Shown: piece by piece, positions 7,239 through 16,386 of the stretch | How the letters are laid out: each line of letters opens with the position of its first letter | Numbering within the stretch: position 1 is the stretch's first letter | NCBI GenBank assembly: GCA_016712465.1 | Contig: JADJQZ010000001.1 | Span: forward strand, 2,418,001 to 2,482,000 | Length of the DNA stretch: 64,000 nt | Direction of reading: 5' to 3' | Origin: Candidatus Obscuribacter sp. | Lineage (GTDB): Bacteria > Cyanobacteriota > Vampirovibrionia > Obscuribacterales > Obscuribacteraceae | Translations under genes and position numbers: made by a program | Notes under the pieces: model-generated | Told to the model about the DNA's origin: nothing | Database searches by the model: none | The model's input: only the letters and a program-made list of their open reading frames with translations

Positions 7239-9383
7239 CTAGATCTCCAGGGTCTTTCTGGCGTGGCTGGCCAGTTCTCTGGTTTTCCTGGCCTTTACCC
7301 CGGTGATTGCTTTGCCGTGCAAGTTCTCTGCACTGTCAGTTTCCTGGCTGTCGGCCTGCCTGCCCACCATTTCCGCCAGCACGTAGCTGACTACCTTTTC
7401 TATCTTGATGCGACCAAGCGGTTTTCTGGTGGCGGCGCCGTCTATTACCGGTAGTTGTTTCAGATCATGATCGCGCATGGTGGCTATGGCTGCCGTCATT
7501 TGCTCATCCGCTTCCATGGCTACCGGGTGCATGACCATGATCTCGGTGACCGGCAGGTCGCTATCAGGATCGGCCAGGGGCGCTTTCTCCAGGGCTGAAA
7601 GCAGGTCGGAGCGGGTGATGATGCCGGCCAGGGCCCCTTCCTTGTCTACCACATAGCAGGCATCGGCTGTAAATTTTTCCATATCGGCAATCACCGTTTC
7701 CACCGATGTTTCCAGGCTCACCGGCGGCATGGGCAGGGGCTCAAGAAAGTGTGTGAGGGTGAGCCTGCTCAATATGGTCCTCACTTCCGGCACGTTATGC
7801 CACATGCTGGTGCGGCGCAGAGCGGCTCTGGCCACGGCGTCTTTCAGAGGAATCAAGGCGGCGGAAATCTGGTTGAAGACGTTGCGCCCCAGGACCATGC
7901 AAACGGTTTCGCCACGGGCTCTGACCGTGCGGGTGCGCAGGGCTCTTTCCAGAAGTGAGGATTCTCCAAAGAAGTCGCCGGGTCCAAGAATCGCTATGGT
8001 TTCGCTGCCACCGTCGGTGAGTTCGGCAATTATTTCCACCTCTCCCTTTTCGATGACGAAAAACTCGGTGGCCGGGTCACCTTGTTTGAAGATGATGTCG
8101 CCAGAGCCGAAGTAGGCTCGCCCCACCCTTCTGGTGCGATCGGCCTTGAGGTGGGCAAGAGTGCGGCCAAAGAGCAGATCGCAGGCCCATTCGATGCCTA
8201 CTTTTACTTTCTGGGTGAAGGAAGGCAGTTTCATAAGATAGATGCCGCGCCAGAGGAACCAGGCAAATCTTCCGGAGAGTTTCAAACCCATAATCTCGGC
8301 TACGGCTGAGCGTCCTCCGATAGAGCAGAGCTGCCCCTGCATCTTGTAACGGAAGGGGGCGGTTTTGAGACCGTGGATGCTAGCGACAATGTTTTTTGCA
8401 GCCTGGTAGCCCTGTCTTTCTGCAAATTGTGCCACCGGCGGGCAGAGGTTTCCGTCGAGGCTGTTTATAACTGCGCCGCAGTCGCCCAAGGCCCATAGCC
8501 CGGGCATGCCTTCGATACTCATATCAGGCTGGGTTACCAGGCGACCACGATTTTTCGGCAGGTTCAGTTTGGCGATGAGCGGAACACTGGTGGTGCCGAT
8601 GGTGCAGACCACGGTGGCGGCTTTCATCAAGCTGCCGTCGGTGAGGCGCAGTCCCTCCTTGGTCGCTTTGGCAGCCGCTGCTTCCAGTTTTACTTCCACG
8701 CCCGCCTTTTCCATTTCACGGCGGGCGAACTGGCGCAGGTTTTCTCCCACTTCCGGCAGAATGGCCTTGCCGGAGTGCACAATCACTACTTTTATGTCGG
8801 AGGCTTGGAAGTTGTGAAAATAGCGGGCGCTGCTCTTGACTAAATCGTTTATCTCCCCAGCTACTTCCACTCCGCTGAAGCCGCCGCCCACCACCAGGAA
8901 GGTCAGGTAGGAAGCCCGAATGGCGGCATTTTCGCAAACCTCCGCCTTTTCCAGTTGCTCCATGATGTGTGATTGCAGAGCGAGAGCGTCGCCCAGGGTC
9001 TTGAGGGGAAAGGCATGCTCGTCCATGCCCTGGATGAGCGAAAGGTTGACGGTATTGCCGCAAGTGAGGACCAGGTGGTCATAGTGCATGGGCCTCACCT
9101 GACCGTCATAACCTTCATAAAAGAGGCGTTTGCCTTCAGGCAGTATGTTGGTCACTTCTTCAGCCCTGCAGATTACACCCCGCAGGAGCTGCCTCAGGGG
9201 GGCACCCACGTCTTTAGGTTGCACGGTGGCGCTTACCACCTCGGCCAGAAGCGGGTGGAAGACCATATGGTTTTCGCGGTTGAAGAGCACCAGCTCCCAC
9301 TCCGGCGGTAGCAGTTTCCTTAATGTGCGGGCGCATTTGACGCCGGCAAAACCACCGCCCACAATGATGATTCTTCCGCCCAT
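7239..9383 (-). CDS. NDH-2-like FAD oxidoreductase fused to cyclic-nucleotide-binding and CBS domains
   Basis: 714 aa. Residues 1-400 form a type II NADH dehydrogenase-like flavoprotein: FAD motif G-G-G-F-A-G (about 8-13), NAD motif G-G-G-F-S-G, and A-L-G-D-C-G-A near the FAD pocket. It would pass electrons from NADH to quinone at the membrane face. About 425-540 is a cyclic-nucleotide-binding domain: F-K-Q-G-D-P-A, then the phosphate cassette F-F-G-E-S-S-L-L followed by R-T-R-T-V. About 560-685 is a CBS pair, usually an adenosine-nucleotide sensor. The usual NDH-2 is about 400-450 aa, so the extra 290 residues are a regulatory tail. No frame break is seen; one gene. Its promoter lies in 9384-9565. 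Confidence 0.85.
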   Translation of the reverse strand: MGGRIIIVGGGFAGVKCARTLRKLLPPEWELVLFNRENHMVFHPLLAEVVSATVQPKDVGAPLRQLLRGVICRAEEVTNILPEGKRLFYEGYDGQVRPMHYDHLVLTCGNTVNLSLIQGMDEHAFPLKTLGDALALQSHIMEQLEKAEVCENAAIRASYLTFLVVGGGFSGVEVAGEINDLVKSSARYFHNFQASDIKVVIVHSGKAILPEVGENLRQFARREMEKAGVEVKLEAAAAKATKEGLRLTDGSLMKAATVVCTIGTTSVPLIAKLNLPKNRGRLVTQPDMSIEGMPGLWALGDCGAVINSLDGNLCPPVAQFAERQGYQAAKNIVASIHGLKTAPFRYKMQGQLCSIGGRSAVAEIMGLKLSGRFAWFLWRGIYLMKLPSFTQKVKVGIEWACDLLFGRTLAHLKADRTRRVGRAYFGSGDIIFKQGDPATEFFVIEKGEVEIIAELTDGGSETIAILGPGDFFGESSLLERALRTRTVRARGETVCMVLGRNVFNQISAALIPLKDAVARAALRRTSMWHNVPEVRTILSRLTLTHFLEPLPMPPVSLETSVETVIADMEKFTADACYVVDKEGALAGIITRSDLLSALEKAPLADPDSDLPVTEIMVMHPVAMEADEQMTAAIATMRDHDLKQLPVIDGAATRKPLGRIKIEKVVSYVLAEMVGRQADSQETDSAENLHGKAITGVKARKTRELASHARKTLEI

Positions 9384-9565
9384 AATTACCTCAGCTCAAG
9401 AGTTGGTTAAGGGTTTCCTGGATGCCTGGATTTCTTGGTCGGGTTTCTATGCCTGATTCTTATATTGATTGGACGCGGCCTGCCACTTGTTTATATTGTG
9501 GATGGTAGCATAACGGTCTGTGAACTGTTTTCTTGCCGAGAACATGCCTCAACTAGTCGCTATGA

Positions 9566-10669
9566 TTGAAGCATGACAGAGTCGGGATTTTAGACCAGAG
9601 GTTGGTTGACCAGGTGTTTGAGCATCTCTATTTTACCGATAGGCCCTTGAGTACCCTCAAGTCGGGTTATGATCTGGGCGGCGACGCCATAGATCTGAGC
9701 GGTTCTGCCGTCATTAGTTTTGGACGGGTTTTTGGTGAGGGAGAGAACGACGACGACGTAGACTATCAGTTTATGTCCAAGTGCCGTCCCGGCGAAAATT
9801 TTGCAGGTTGTCTGGATGTTGAGAAAGAGCAGCTTTCAGGCTATCCGCTCTTTTTCAGGCTGCTTTTCGATAAGCTCAGGGACGGTTCCGAGCTCTTGCT
9901 CTTTATTCACGGCTACAGCCATTCCTTTGAAAAGCTGACCGGCACTGTTGCTCGCCTGCATCGTCGCTATGTGACAAATCTGCTTTCGCCCATTAAGCAT
10001 GTGCTGGTTTTTTCCTGGCCGTCTGCCGGCAATGTCAGCCGTTATGCCTATGATCGCAAGGTGGTGGAGACATCTTGCGCGCACTTCCTGGAATTCATTC
10101 TGGAGCTTAGACGTTTCGCCAGGCAGTGCCTGCCGGAAGAAGAGCGATGTTCTTTCTTCGAGCGGATTAATCTCATGGCTGTTTCCATGGGCAATTACTT
10201 GCTTGAGAGGGTCTTGCAGTTGGGGCAGTTGGAAAGTGATACCGATGCCACTTTCCACGAAGTTTTGCATATGGCTGCCGATGTAGACAACCGGGCTTTG
10301 CATGAAAGCGGCGGTCTGGGCAAACTGGCTAAAATGGCTAAAAGAGTGCATGTCTATTTCAATCGCAACGACCATTTGCTTTTGGTTTCTTCCGGCTTGC
10401 ACCGGCGCTCGCGCCTGGGAAAAGATCCCCATAAAGAGAGTCTGGCCCCCGAGGCTCTTATTATTGATACCACCGACGTATCGGTGAAAGCCCTGATGGC
10501 GCCCGGTCAGTTTTTCTCAAAGGAAGAGATGGATTATGCTACCTTGCACAATTACATGCTCAGGGTGGAAGCGGTTGTGCAAGACGCCAACCGAGTTTTG
10601 AGCCATGCTCCGGCCCAGGCTATAGATGGCCGCAGCTATGGCGGCGGCTCACTTTTCTATCTGGGTTAG
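9566..10669 (+). CDS. DUF900-like alpha/beta hydrolase
   Basis: 367 aa from a TTG directly after an in-frame stop (9563-9565); a GTG at 9617 is an alternative start. L-L-L-F-I-H-G-Y (about 112-119) is the oxyanion-loop strand, V-L-V-F-S-W-P-S-A-G is the DUF900 hallmark, and L-M-A-V-S-M-G-N is a G/S-x-S-x-G-type elbow with the nucleophile Ser. An Asp and a His follow in D-V-D-N-R and L-H-N-Y. No signal peptide, so probably cytoplasmic. The substrate is unknown for the family. It converges on the DUF1501 gene. Confidence 0.7.
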   Translation: MKHDRVGILDQRLVDQVFEHLYFTDRPLSTLKSGYDLGGDAIDLSGSAVISFGRVFGEGENDDDVDYQFMSKCRPGENFAGCLDVEKEQLSGYPLFFRLLFDKLRDGSELLLFIHGYSHSFEKLTGTVARLHRRYVTNLLSPIKHVLVFSWPSAGNVSRYAYDRKVVETSCAHFLEFILELRRFARQCLPEEERCSFFERINLMAVSMGNYLLERVLQLGQLESDTDATFHEVLHMAADVDNRALHESGGLGKLAKMAKRVHVYFNRNDHLLLVSSGLHRRSRLGKDPHKESLAPEALIIDTTDVSVKALMAPGQFFSKEEMDYATLHNYMLRVEAVVQDANRVLSHAPAQAIDGRSYGGGSLFYLG

Positions 10670-10679
10670 GGCAAAGAGA

Positions 10680-11933
10680 TCAGCCTTTGAGAACTTTGAT
10701 CGGTGCCCCTTTGCGGCTGTAGCCGGGGAAGATGGCATCGGTTTGTTTGGCTGAAAGACCAAGGTGCTGGGAAATTCCGTCGGTGAGAACCGAGCGGAAA
10801 TCGGTCAGAACCGGTAGATCACGACCTTCGTAGAGGGCGCGGTCATTTAGACCCGACCAGTTGCCGTGCAACTTACCGCCGTCAACGTTGCCGCCTAGAA
10901 GCCAGATGAAGTTGCCGTGACCGTGATCGGTACCGCCGTTGCCGTTTTCTTTCACGGTGCGGCCGAATTCGGACATGACCATAATCAGTGTCTTTTCGTA
11001 GGTATTGCCCAGGGATGAAATTAGTTCGCTCAGACCCTTGCCGACAACGTTCAGGTTGTTGGCCAGTTGTCCCTTGCTGGCGCCCTGATTGACATGGGTG
11101 TCGAAGCCGCCCAGATCTACAAAGGCTACTTGAATTTTGGGCTCTTCTTTGATGAGCCTACCGACTTGTCTGCCGAAGCCGCTGAATTTGTTCGCCTGCA
11201 GGGCTCCCTGGTCGGCGGCGGTCATCTGGTCGGATAGCTTTTCGTTAATAGTTGCTCGGGCTTCCATGCCTTCGGCAAAAGCTACACCTAGATCATCGGT
11301 TCGACCGCTATACATCTTTTCAAAGGCCCTGGCGACGTAAGGGCTCTCCATGGCGTTCATACGATTTTTGGCGGTGGGGGCATAAGTGGCACAGGCAATG
11401 GGACCCTGCAGGATGCGGGGGGTAGTGGCCCCGACATTGAGGGCTCGTACCGGCGATCCGTTGTTGGGTAGTTCTTTGAGCACCCTGTTCAGCCAACCGG
11501 TGCTTACTACTTTGTTGCCGGGCATGCCGCTTTCCATGTAGTCCTGGGCATCGAAGTGAGAGCGGGTGGGATCGGGGGAGCCGCTATTGACCACGAAAGA
11601 AAGGGTTTTGTTCTGCCAGTAAGGCATGAGCGGCGCCAGATTGGGGTGCAGGGCAAAGGAGCCGTCCAGTTTGATGGCTCCGCCTTCCTGTCCTGGTTTG
11701 GGGATGGCTATTTTCGGTCTCACCGAGTAGTAGCGGGGATCGTCGTAGGGCACCAGCACGGAGAGTCCGTCCAGAGCCCCGCGTAGAAAGACCACCACCA
11801 GCTTGTGATCGTCTTGAGCTTTTCGCTCATTTAAGGCGAAGGCCGATAGCCCGTAGGAGTTAAGCCCCCAGCCTGGCAATATACCGGCCAGGGTCGCTAG
11901 TCCGGCTGCTTTTAGAAATTCTCTGCGTTCCAT
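10680..11933 (-). CDS. DUF1501 family protein with Tat-like signal
   Basis: 417 aa from the ATG at 11933; the frame extends to 12047 but that part overlaps the upstream gene. The start M-E-R-R-E-F-L-K-A-A-G is a twin-arginine-type leader followed by a hydrophobic run. L-R-G-A-L-D-G-L, D-A-Q-D-Y-M-E-S-G, D-L-G-G-F-D-T-H and M-S-E-F-G-R-T-V are hallmark DUF1501 motifs, related to sulfatase/alkaline-phosphatase-fold enzymes. G-G-T-D-H-G-H-G is the metal-site-like segment. It follows the DUF1800 gene by 8 bases, and the two families nearly always occur as a pair. Biochemical function unknown. Confidence 0.85.
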   Translation of the reverse strand: MERREFLKAAGLATLAGILPGWGLNSYGLSAFALNERKAQDDHKLVVVFLRGALDGLSVLVPYDDPRYYSVRPKIAIPKPGQEGGAIKLDGSFALHPNLAPLMPYWQNKTLSFVVNSGSPDPTRSHFDAQDYMESGMPGNKVVSTGWLNRVLKELPNNGSPVRALNVGATTPRILQGPIACATYAPTAKNRMNAMESPYVARAFEKMYSGRTDDLGVAFAEGMEARATINEKLSDQMTAADQGALQANKFSGFGRQVGRLIKEEPKIQVAFVDLGGFDTHVNQGASKGQLANNLNVVGKGLSELISSLGNTYEKTLIMVMSEFGRTVKENGNGGTDHGHGNFIWLLGGNVDGGKLHGNWSGLNDRALYEGRDLPVLTDFRSVLTDGISQHLGLSAKQTDAIFPGYSRKGAPIKVLKG

Positions 11934-11941
11934 GAGCGCTC

Positions 11942-13669
11942 CTAATACATCATAAATTCGGGACTGCCGAGGACCAGGGCTGCTTTCAGTTGCGAAGGCG
12001 CCTGTTTTACCGCGCTTACCGTGGCGGCTGAAAGGTCGGTTGTGCAAGCATCAGCAACTTGAGAAGGGTCTTTGACCCGGGTGGTGATGCCGGGGTAACG
12101 GCTGGTACCAAGGACGGTGGCGTAGTTGAGGCGGTTGATCAAGTTGTCGGGGTTGAGCCAGGCCTCTTTTGTGTTTTTGTAACCATCGGGGGTGAGGCAC
12201 TGGTAGAGCGGTTGCCCGGTTTGTTTGAGGAAGTTGAGCAGGGGTTTCACATCTTCCACGCGGCTATCTGTGGCACGTAAGCTGGAGATGACATAGCGGT
12301 AGGGTGATTTGAATTTTTTGCCGCGGTAGTTTTTGTCGTAGAACTCGCTTGCGTGGAAGAGCGTATTCAGCACGGTAGCGATGTCGCCGTCGCTTTCGCT
12401 GAAGCTCTTGCTCAGTTTGTCTACCAGGGTCTGGGGTGGTTTGTCGGCTACGAAATACTGCGCTAGTTTGAAGCTGATGTGGCGGGCTGTGGAAGGATGA
12501 CGGGCGAGAAGGTCGAGTACCTTTTCGATTTCCGCTTCTCCTTCGGCTTTTATGACTTTACCCAGCAGTACTTTATCGCCCTGGTCGTGCCTGGAAGGGT
12601 CGAAGTAATAGCCCAGTTCGCGGTTGCCGACAATGGTTTCGCCGCCGCCGTATTCTCTGATTATGGCGCCACGCCCGAGCCGGCGGCGGGCGCCGACACC
12701 CGTACCCGCTCCTGCACCAGCGCCTTGATTTTGAGCGAACATCATTTGATCTTGGCCGGGCTGTCCCCCCGGACCCCGGCCGCCGCCGGCCCCTTTTGGT
12801 AGGCCAAGACCGGTTAAGACCCTGGCCAGCTCTTGTACGTCTTTCTGGCTGTAGCCGCCGTCGACGCCCAGGGTATGCAGTTCCATCAGTTCTCGGGCAT
12901 AGTTTTCGTTGATGCCTTGAAAGCGGTTCCTTCTGGCCGGCAGCTTAGCCTGTTGGTCTTTATTGAATCTTTCGGCGAAGGCCGGTGCCACTCTTTCTTC
13001 CTTATAGGAGGCGGCGGTATTTTGCCAGTTGTCGAGATAGAAAAGCATGCCGGCATGATGGGCTGTAGCCCCCAGCAAGTCACGAAAGCGTCCTAGAGCA
13101 TAGGGGCGGATTGCCCTTTCTTCGTAAGAGCCAATCCAGACGTGATCGAGACCCTTTTCCTGGGAAATGTTGAAGTGGTTGAACCAGAAGTCGGTCATCA
13201 CTTCTTGTAATTCTCTGGGGCTCTCTACTGCCCTTCGCACTCTCGCCAGGGCTGCTTCCTGGTACATGCGCCGGTAAGTTTCACCGATAATTTTCTTGGC
13301 TTCTTTGTCGTCTTTATCGCCCTGACCGTTACTTTTTGCCAGAGCTTTGATGGCGGGCTTGCCATAGTTGAGAAAGAGATAGACTGGATCTTTGGCCAGG
13401 GCATCCAATTGCCCCAGTTTTTCCAGGTCTGCCGGTAAGGGTTGGGCGTCCGGATGGAGTTGCCTGCGGATGTAGTTTTCCACTCCTTCTTTTTCCACCG
13501 CTTCTATTTCTCCCGGTTTGGCACCGAAGCTGAGGCGGCTGATTACATGTGCGACTTTTTCTTCATCTTCGGAGGCAAGCCCCGGGAGGGTTACCTGTGC
13601 CATTAAAACCAGAGTAAGGCCGGCGCCCAAGAGGCGCTTTCTGCCGGGAGTAGACCTGAAACTGCTCAT
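11942..13669 (-). CDS. DUF1800 family secreted protein
   Basis: 575 aa from the ATG at 13669; a TTG at 13684 would add five residues. N-terminal signal peptide (basic start, hydrophobic 11-30). H-V-I-S-R-L-S-F-G is the DUF1800 opening motif, W-F-N-H-F-N-I and N-E-N-Y-A-R-E-L-M-E-L-H-T-L-G-V-D are its core. A Gly/Arg/Gln-rich insert (about 295-335, DNA near 12660-12790) breaks the domain and is not typical. It is first in an operon with the DUF1501 gene. The pair is exported, probably to the periplasm; role unknown. Confidence 0.85.
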   Translation of the reverse strand: MSSFRSTPGRKRLLGAGLTLVLMAQVTLPGLASEDEEKVAHVISRLSFGAKPGEIEAVEKEGVENYIRRQLHPDAQPLPADLEKLGQLDALAKDPVYLFLNYGKPAIKALAKSNGQGDKDDKEAKKIIGETYRRMYQEAALARVRRAVESPRELQEVMTDFWFNHFNISQEKGLDHVWIGSYEERAIRPYALGRFRDLLGATAHHAGMLFYLDNWQNTAASYKEERVAPAFAERFNKDQQAKLPARRNRFQGINENYARELMELHTLGVDGGYSQKDVQELARVLTGLGLPKGAGGGRGPGGQPGQDQMMFAQNQGAGAGAGTGVGARRRLGRGAIIREYGGGETIVGNRELGYYFDPSRHDQGDKVLLGKVIKAEGEAEIEKVLDLLARHPSTARHISFKLAQYFVADKPPQTLVDKLSKSFSESDGDIATVLNTLFHASEFYDKNYRGKKFKSPYRYVISSLRATDSRVEDVKPLLNFLKQTGQPLYQCLTPDGYKNTKEAWLNPDNLINRLNYATVLGTSRYPGITTRVKDPSQVADACTTDLSAATVSAVKQAPSQLKAALVLGSPEFMMY

Positions 13670-13788
13670 TGTTAGCTTTTGCAACCCATTACACCGCCGA
13701 TAAAGAAGTAAACGAAGATTCCCCGGAAAAAGTTCAATCTCCGCTACAAGTTTAATAAAAAAGTTTCCGAGTGGCTTGCCTGTCCGAT

Positions 13789-13998
13789 CTATATGTCGAG
13801 GTCGTGGCGAATAAAGAAAATCACTATGCCGAAAATGAAACAGACACAGCCTACGGCAAAGAGCACATAGCAGGCGATGGTGGCAGTCGGGTCCTGACCC
13901 AGCGCCGTTTCATGCAGCCAGTAAGCCAGACCGAGAAAGGCCAGGGAAACGAGGAAAACGCCCCAGACGAATACTGTTTTTAGTTTGCTGCTTTCCAT
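13789..13998 (-). CDS. Small two-helix membrane protein
   Basis: 69 aa with two hydrophobic stretches (about 8-28 and 40-62) separated by a short polar loop containing H-E-T-A-L-G-Q-D. ATG start; it lies 59 bases downstream of the glutaminase gene on the same strand, so it may be the last gene of that operon. No family recognised. The even hydrophobic pattern and lack of overlap with another gene support it as real. Confidence 0.55.
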   Translation of the reverse strand: MESSKLKTVFVWGVFLVSLAFLGLAYWLHETALGQDPTATIACYVLFAVGCVCFIFGIVIFFIRHDLDI

Positions 13999-14057
13999 AA
14001 ACTCTGCTTTTCTTTTGTACTTGCATTATGGCAGCTTTACAGAGGCTGTGCGAAATC

Positions 14058-15572
14058 TCAACTCTCCGAAAGCAGTGCAATAACGCCCTGGTGTCCCTGC
14101 CTGCGGGCATCATCGAGGGCGGTGTTGCCCCAGCGGTCCAGGCTGGCTCTGTTTACGTGCAAGTCCAGCAGATATTTCACTGCTTCCAGTTTGCCTTCAC
14201 TGGCGGCCAGGTGCAGGGCCGTCCGTCCGTCGTAATCAGCCTGATCAGGGCTCACCCCTTTTGCCACCAGGCGGCGCATTTCTCCCACATCCCCTTCGGC
14301 GGCGGCAAAGCAGAAGGCCACCACGCCGCTCAACCTTGATTCATAAAGATTGCGGCGCGGGTCGATGCGCTGGTCCAGTAAGCCGAGGGTGGAGTCAAAA
14401 GTATGGAATTTGAAGGTCTCAACCAGCCTGCGGCAGAAATGCACCCCTCTGACGCTATTGCCCAGTTCATCCAGTCGCGGCGACCAGATGGCGAAGCCGG
14501 CTACATTTGGTACTACCAGCATGATTGCCCCGGAGACGCCGCTTTTGGCCGGTATGCCCACCCGGAACGCAAACTCACCGGAGAAATCATACATACCGCA
14601 GGAGGACATCAAGGAGAGGCAGTTTTTTACATGGTTGGGCTTGAAGACCTGTTGCCCGGTGAGGGGGCAGTTGCCGCCGTTGGCCAGGGTAGCTGCCACA
14701 ATAGACATGGCTCTGGTGGTGATTTCGATGGAGCAACACTGGAAGTAGAATTCCAGGGCATCCAATAAGTCTACGCCGGGCGGGAAGGCCTTCTTCTCGC
14801 GCATGAAGTAAGCGAGGGCGAAGTTTCGATCGGCGGTCTGTCTTTCCGAGAGGTAGACGGCGTTGTCGAAGCCCACCTTCTCTTGTCCGGCACATTCGCG
14901 CCATTGTTTCATGACATAGTCGAAGCGAGCGGAAGCATCGAGACTTTCACTTTTCAGTAGCGCACCACACATGATGGCGCCGGCGTTAATCATGGGATTG
15001 TGGGGCTGGCTCTTCGAATTCAAAGTCAGTTCGTTGAAGGTCTTGCCGCTCGGTTCGGCGCCGACATACTTATGCACCTCTTCTTCACCGCGGGCTTCCA
15101 GGGCCAGGCAGTAGGTGATAGGTTTGGAGCAGGACTGCACGCAGAAATAGTCTTCAGCGTCGCCGAGGTTGAAGCGCTGCCCGTCTACAGTGCAGACTGA
15201 GACGGCAAATTTTTCCGGGTCGACCTTTTCCAGTTGGGGAATATAATTGGCCAGCGTGCCGCCGCGGTTTTCTTCCACTTCCGCGAAGATGTCCGCGATA
15301 TGACCGCAGAAGTCTTGAAACTGGGGGATGGCCAGTTGCTTGGTGAGAACCTGTTCCACCAGGGTGGGCGAAATTTCCAGCAGGCTTTCGAACTGACTTT
15401 CGGTTAATTCGGCTGGAGCCTTTTTGAGGGCGGCGAAGAACTTGGAGAGTCGCTTGTCGTCATGGAGAATACCGCTCTCCTCAAAGGCCAGCAAGAGGGT
15501 TTGGGCTGGCACTACCGGTGGTGTGGCATCTCCGTTTTTCCGGCAATAGGCGCGAAAGAGATTTCTGGACAT
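14058..15572 (-). CDS. glsA: Glutaminase with C-terminal ankyrin repeats
   Basis: 504 aa. A 100-residue helical N-terminus precedes the serine-dependent glutaminase domain (about 100-410), which hydrolyses glutamine to glutamate and ammonia. Seen: C-V-Q-S-C-S-K-P with the catalytic S-x-x-K pair (about 147-150), G-A-E-P-S-G, and P-H-N-P-M-I-N-A-G-A-I. The C-terminus (about 425-500) has two clear ankyrin repeats, D-G-R-T-A-L-H-L-A-A and W-G-N-T-A-L-D. Typical bacterial GlsA is about 310 aa; this helical-glutaminase-ankyrin layout is that of animal GLS enzymes. It lies 6 bases after the VOC gene in the ybiT-like operon. Confidence 0.9.
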   Translation of the reverse strand: MSRNLFRAYCRKNGDATPPVVPAQTLLLAFEESGILHDDKRLSKFFAALKKAPAELTESQFESLLEISPTLVEQVLTKQLAIPQFQDFCGHIADIFAEVEENRGGTLANYIPQLEKVDPEKFAVSVCTVDGQRFNLGDAEDYFCVQSCSKPITYCLALEARGEEEVHKYVGAEPSGKTFNELTLNSKSQPHNPMINAGAIMCGALLKSESLDASARFDYVMKQWRECAGQEKVGFDNAVYLSERQTADRNFALAYFMREKKAFPPGVDLLDALEFYFQCCSIEITTRAMSIVAATLANGGNCPLTGQQVFKPNHVKNCLSLMSSCGMYDFSGEFAFRVGIPAKSGVSGAIMLVVPNVAGFAIWSPRLDELGNSVRGVHFCRRLVETFKFHTFDSTLGLLDQRIDPRRNLYESRLSGVVAFCFAAAEGDVGEMRRLVAKGVSPDQADYDGRTALHLAASEGKLEAVKYLLDLHVNRASLDRWGNTALDDARRQGHQGVIALLSES

Positions 15573-15578
15573 AAAGAT

Positions 15579-16379
15579 TTATTCCTGGTGGATGATGCCC
15601 AGACTGATTCCGACATTGGCCTTGAAAATATGGCAGGTTCCCAGGGGCGAGATCAGGGTTTCCTTTTCAACCAGTCCACGTTCGGACAACTCCTGCCTGG
15701 CCTTGTCCAGATCGGTGACGGCAAAAATGGGAAGCAGTCTGGGCAGGGTGTCGCTTTCTACCAGAAGAATAGTCGGCTCCTGGGCGAACATTACGGCTCT
15801 ATACCGTTTGCCGCCGCTATCCAGTGCCCAGTCTACCTTACCGCCCATGGTGCGGGTGTAGAGATTGAGATCGCTGTCATAACTGGTGGAAGTATGCACC
15901 ATGAAAATTAGACGTTGAAAGAGCCCCGTATTTGACGAATGGGTATGGCGCACCAGTCTTGTGGCCGTGCTGTCTCCCGGTCTTCTGGGGGCCGGTGCCT
16001 GCGGTCTGGGCGGTGCAATTGGACTGGCGGTTTCGGTGACGGTATTCTGCGTTTGCGCCACTACCGCCGGTGCAGGCATGCCGGAGCCTGATTGTCTGGC
16101 GCGGCGCCTTTCCATCCCCAGTTTGAGCATCATCTCGGTGGAACGTTGTTTGAATTCCATGGCCGAGTCGAGGCTGCCCATGGCTTCGATTTCTTTGGAG
16201 AGTTTTTGCAGTTCCCCGGCCACTTCCTTCTGATTTTCACCGTGACGGGCTTCCAGAGCCATGACGATTATCTTGAAGTTCTTCTCGGCAATCTCGCTGG
16301 CTGGATGCTCGAGGGCTTCCAGCGCCAGCCTGAGGGCCTCCGGTGCACTGAGAATGGGATTGGTTTCCTCTGGATTCAT
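15579..16379 (-). CDS. Protein with helical N-terminus and VOC (glyoxalase-like) C-terminal domain
   Basis: 266 aa. Residues 1-95 are charged and helical; 96-145 is a Pro/Ala-rich linker; 155-264 resembles one vicinal-oxygen-chelate (glyoxalase/bleomycin-resistance) module, with I-F-A-V-T-D-L-D-K-A-R-Q-E-L as the typical strand-helix unit. Only some metal-ligand positions of VOC enzymes can be guessed, so enzymatic activity is uncertain. It is in an operon between the ABC-F gene (7-base gap) and glutaminase (6-base gap). Confidence 0.5.
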   Translation of the reverse strand: MNPEETNPILSAPEALRLALEALEHPASEIAEKNFKIIVMALEARHGENQKEVAGELQKLSKEIEAMGSLDSAMEFKQRSTEMMLKLGMERRRARQSGSGMPAPAVVAQTQNTVTETASPIAPPRPQAPAPRRPGDSTATRLVRHTHSSNTGLFQRLIFMVHTSTSYDSDLNLYTRTMGGKVDWALDSGGKRYRAVMFAQEPTILLVESDTLPRLLPIFAVTDLDKARQELSERGLVEKETLISPLGTCHIFKANVGISLGIIHQE

Positions 16380-16386
16380 TTATAGT

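Noticed and set aside
11934..12047. N-terminal extension of the DUF1501 gene
   Set aside because: It lies inside the DUF1800 gene and would hide the Tat-like leader starting at the ATG at 11933.
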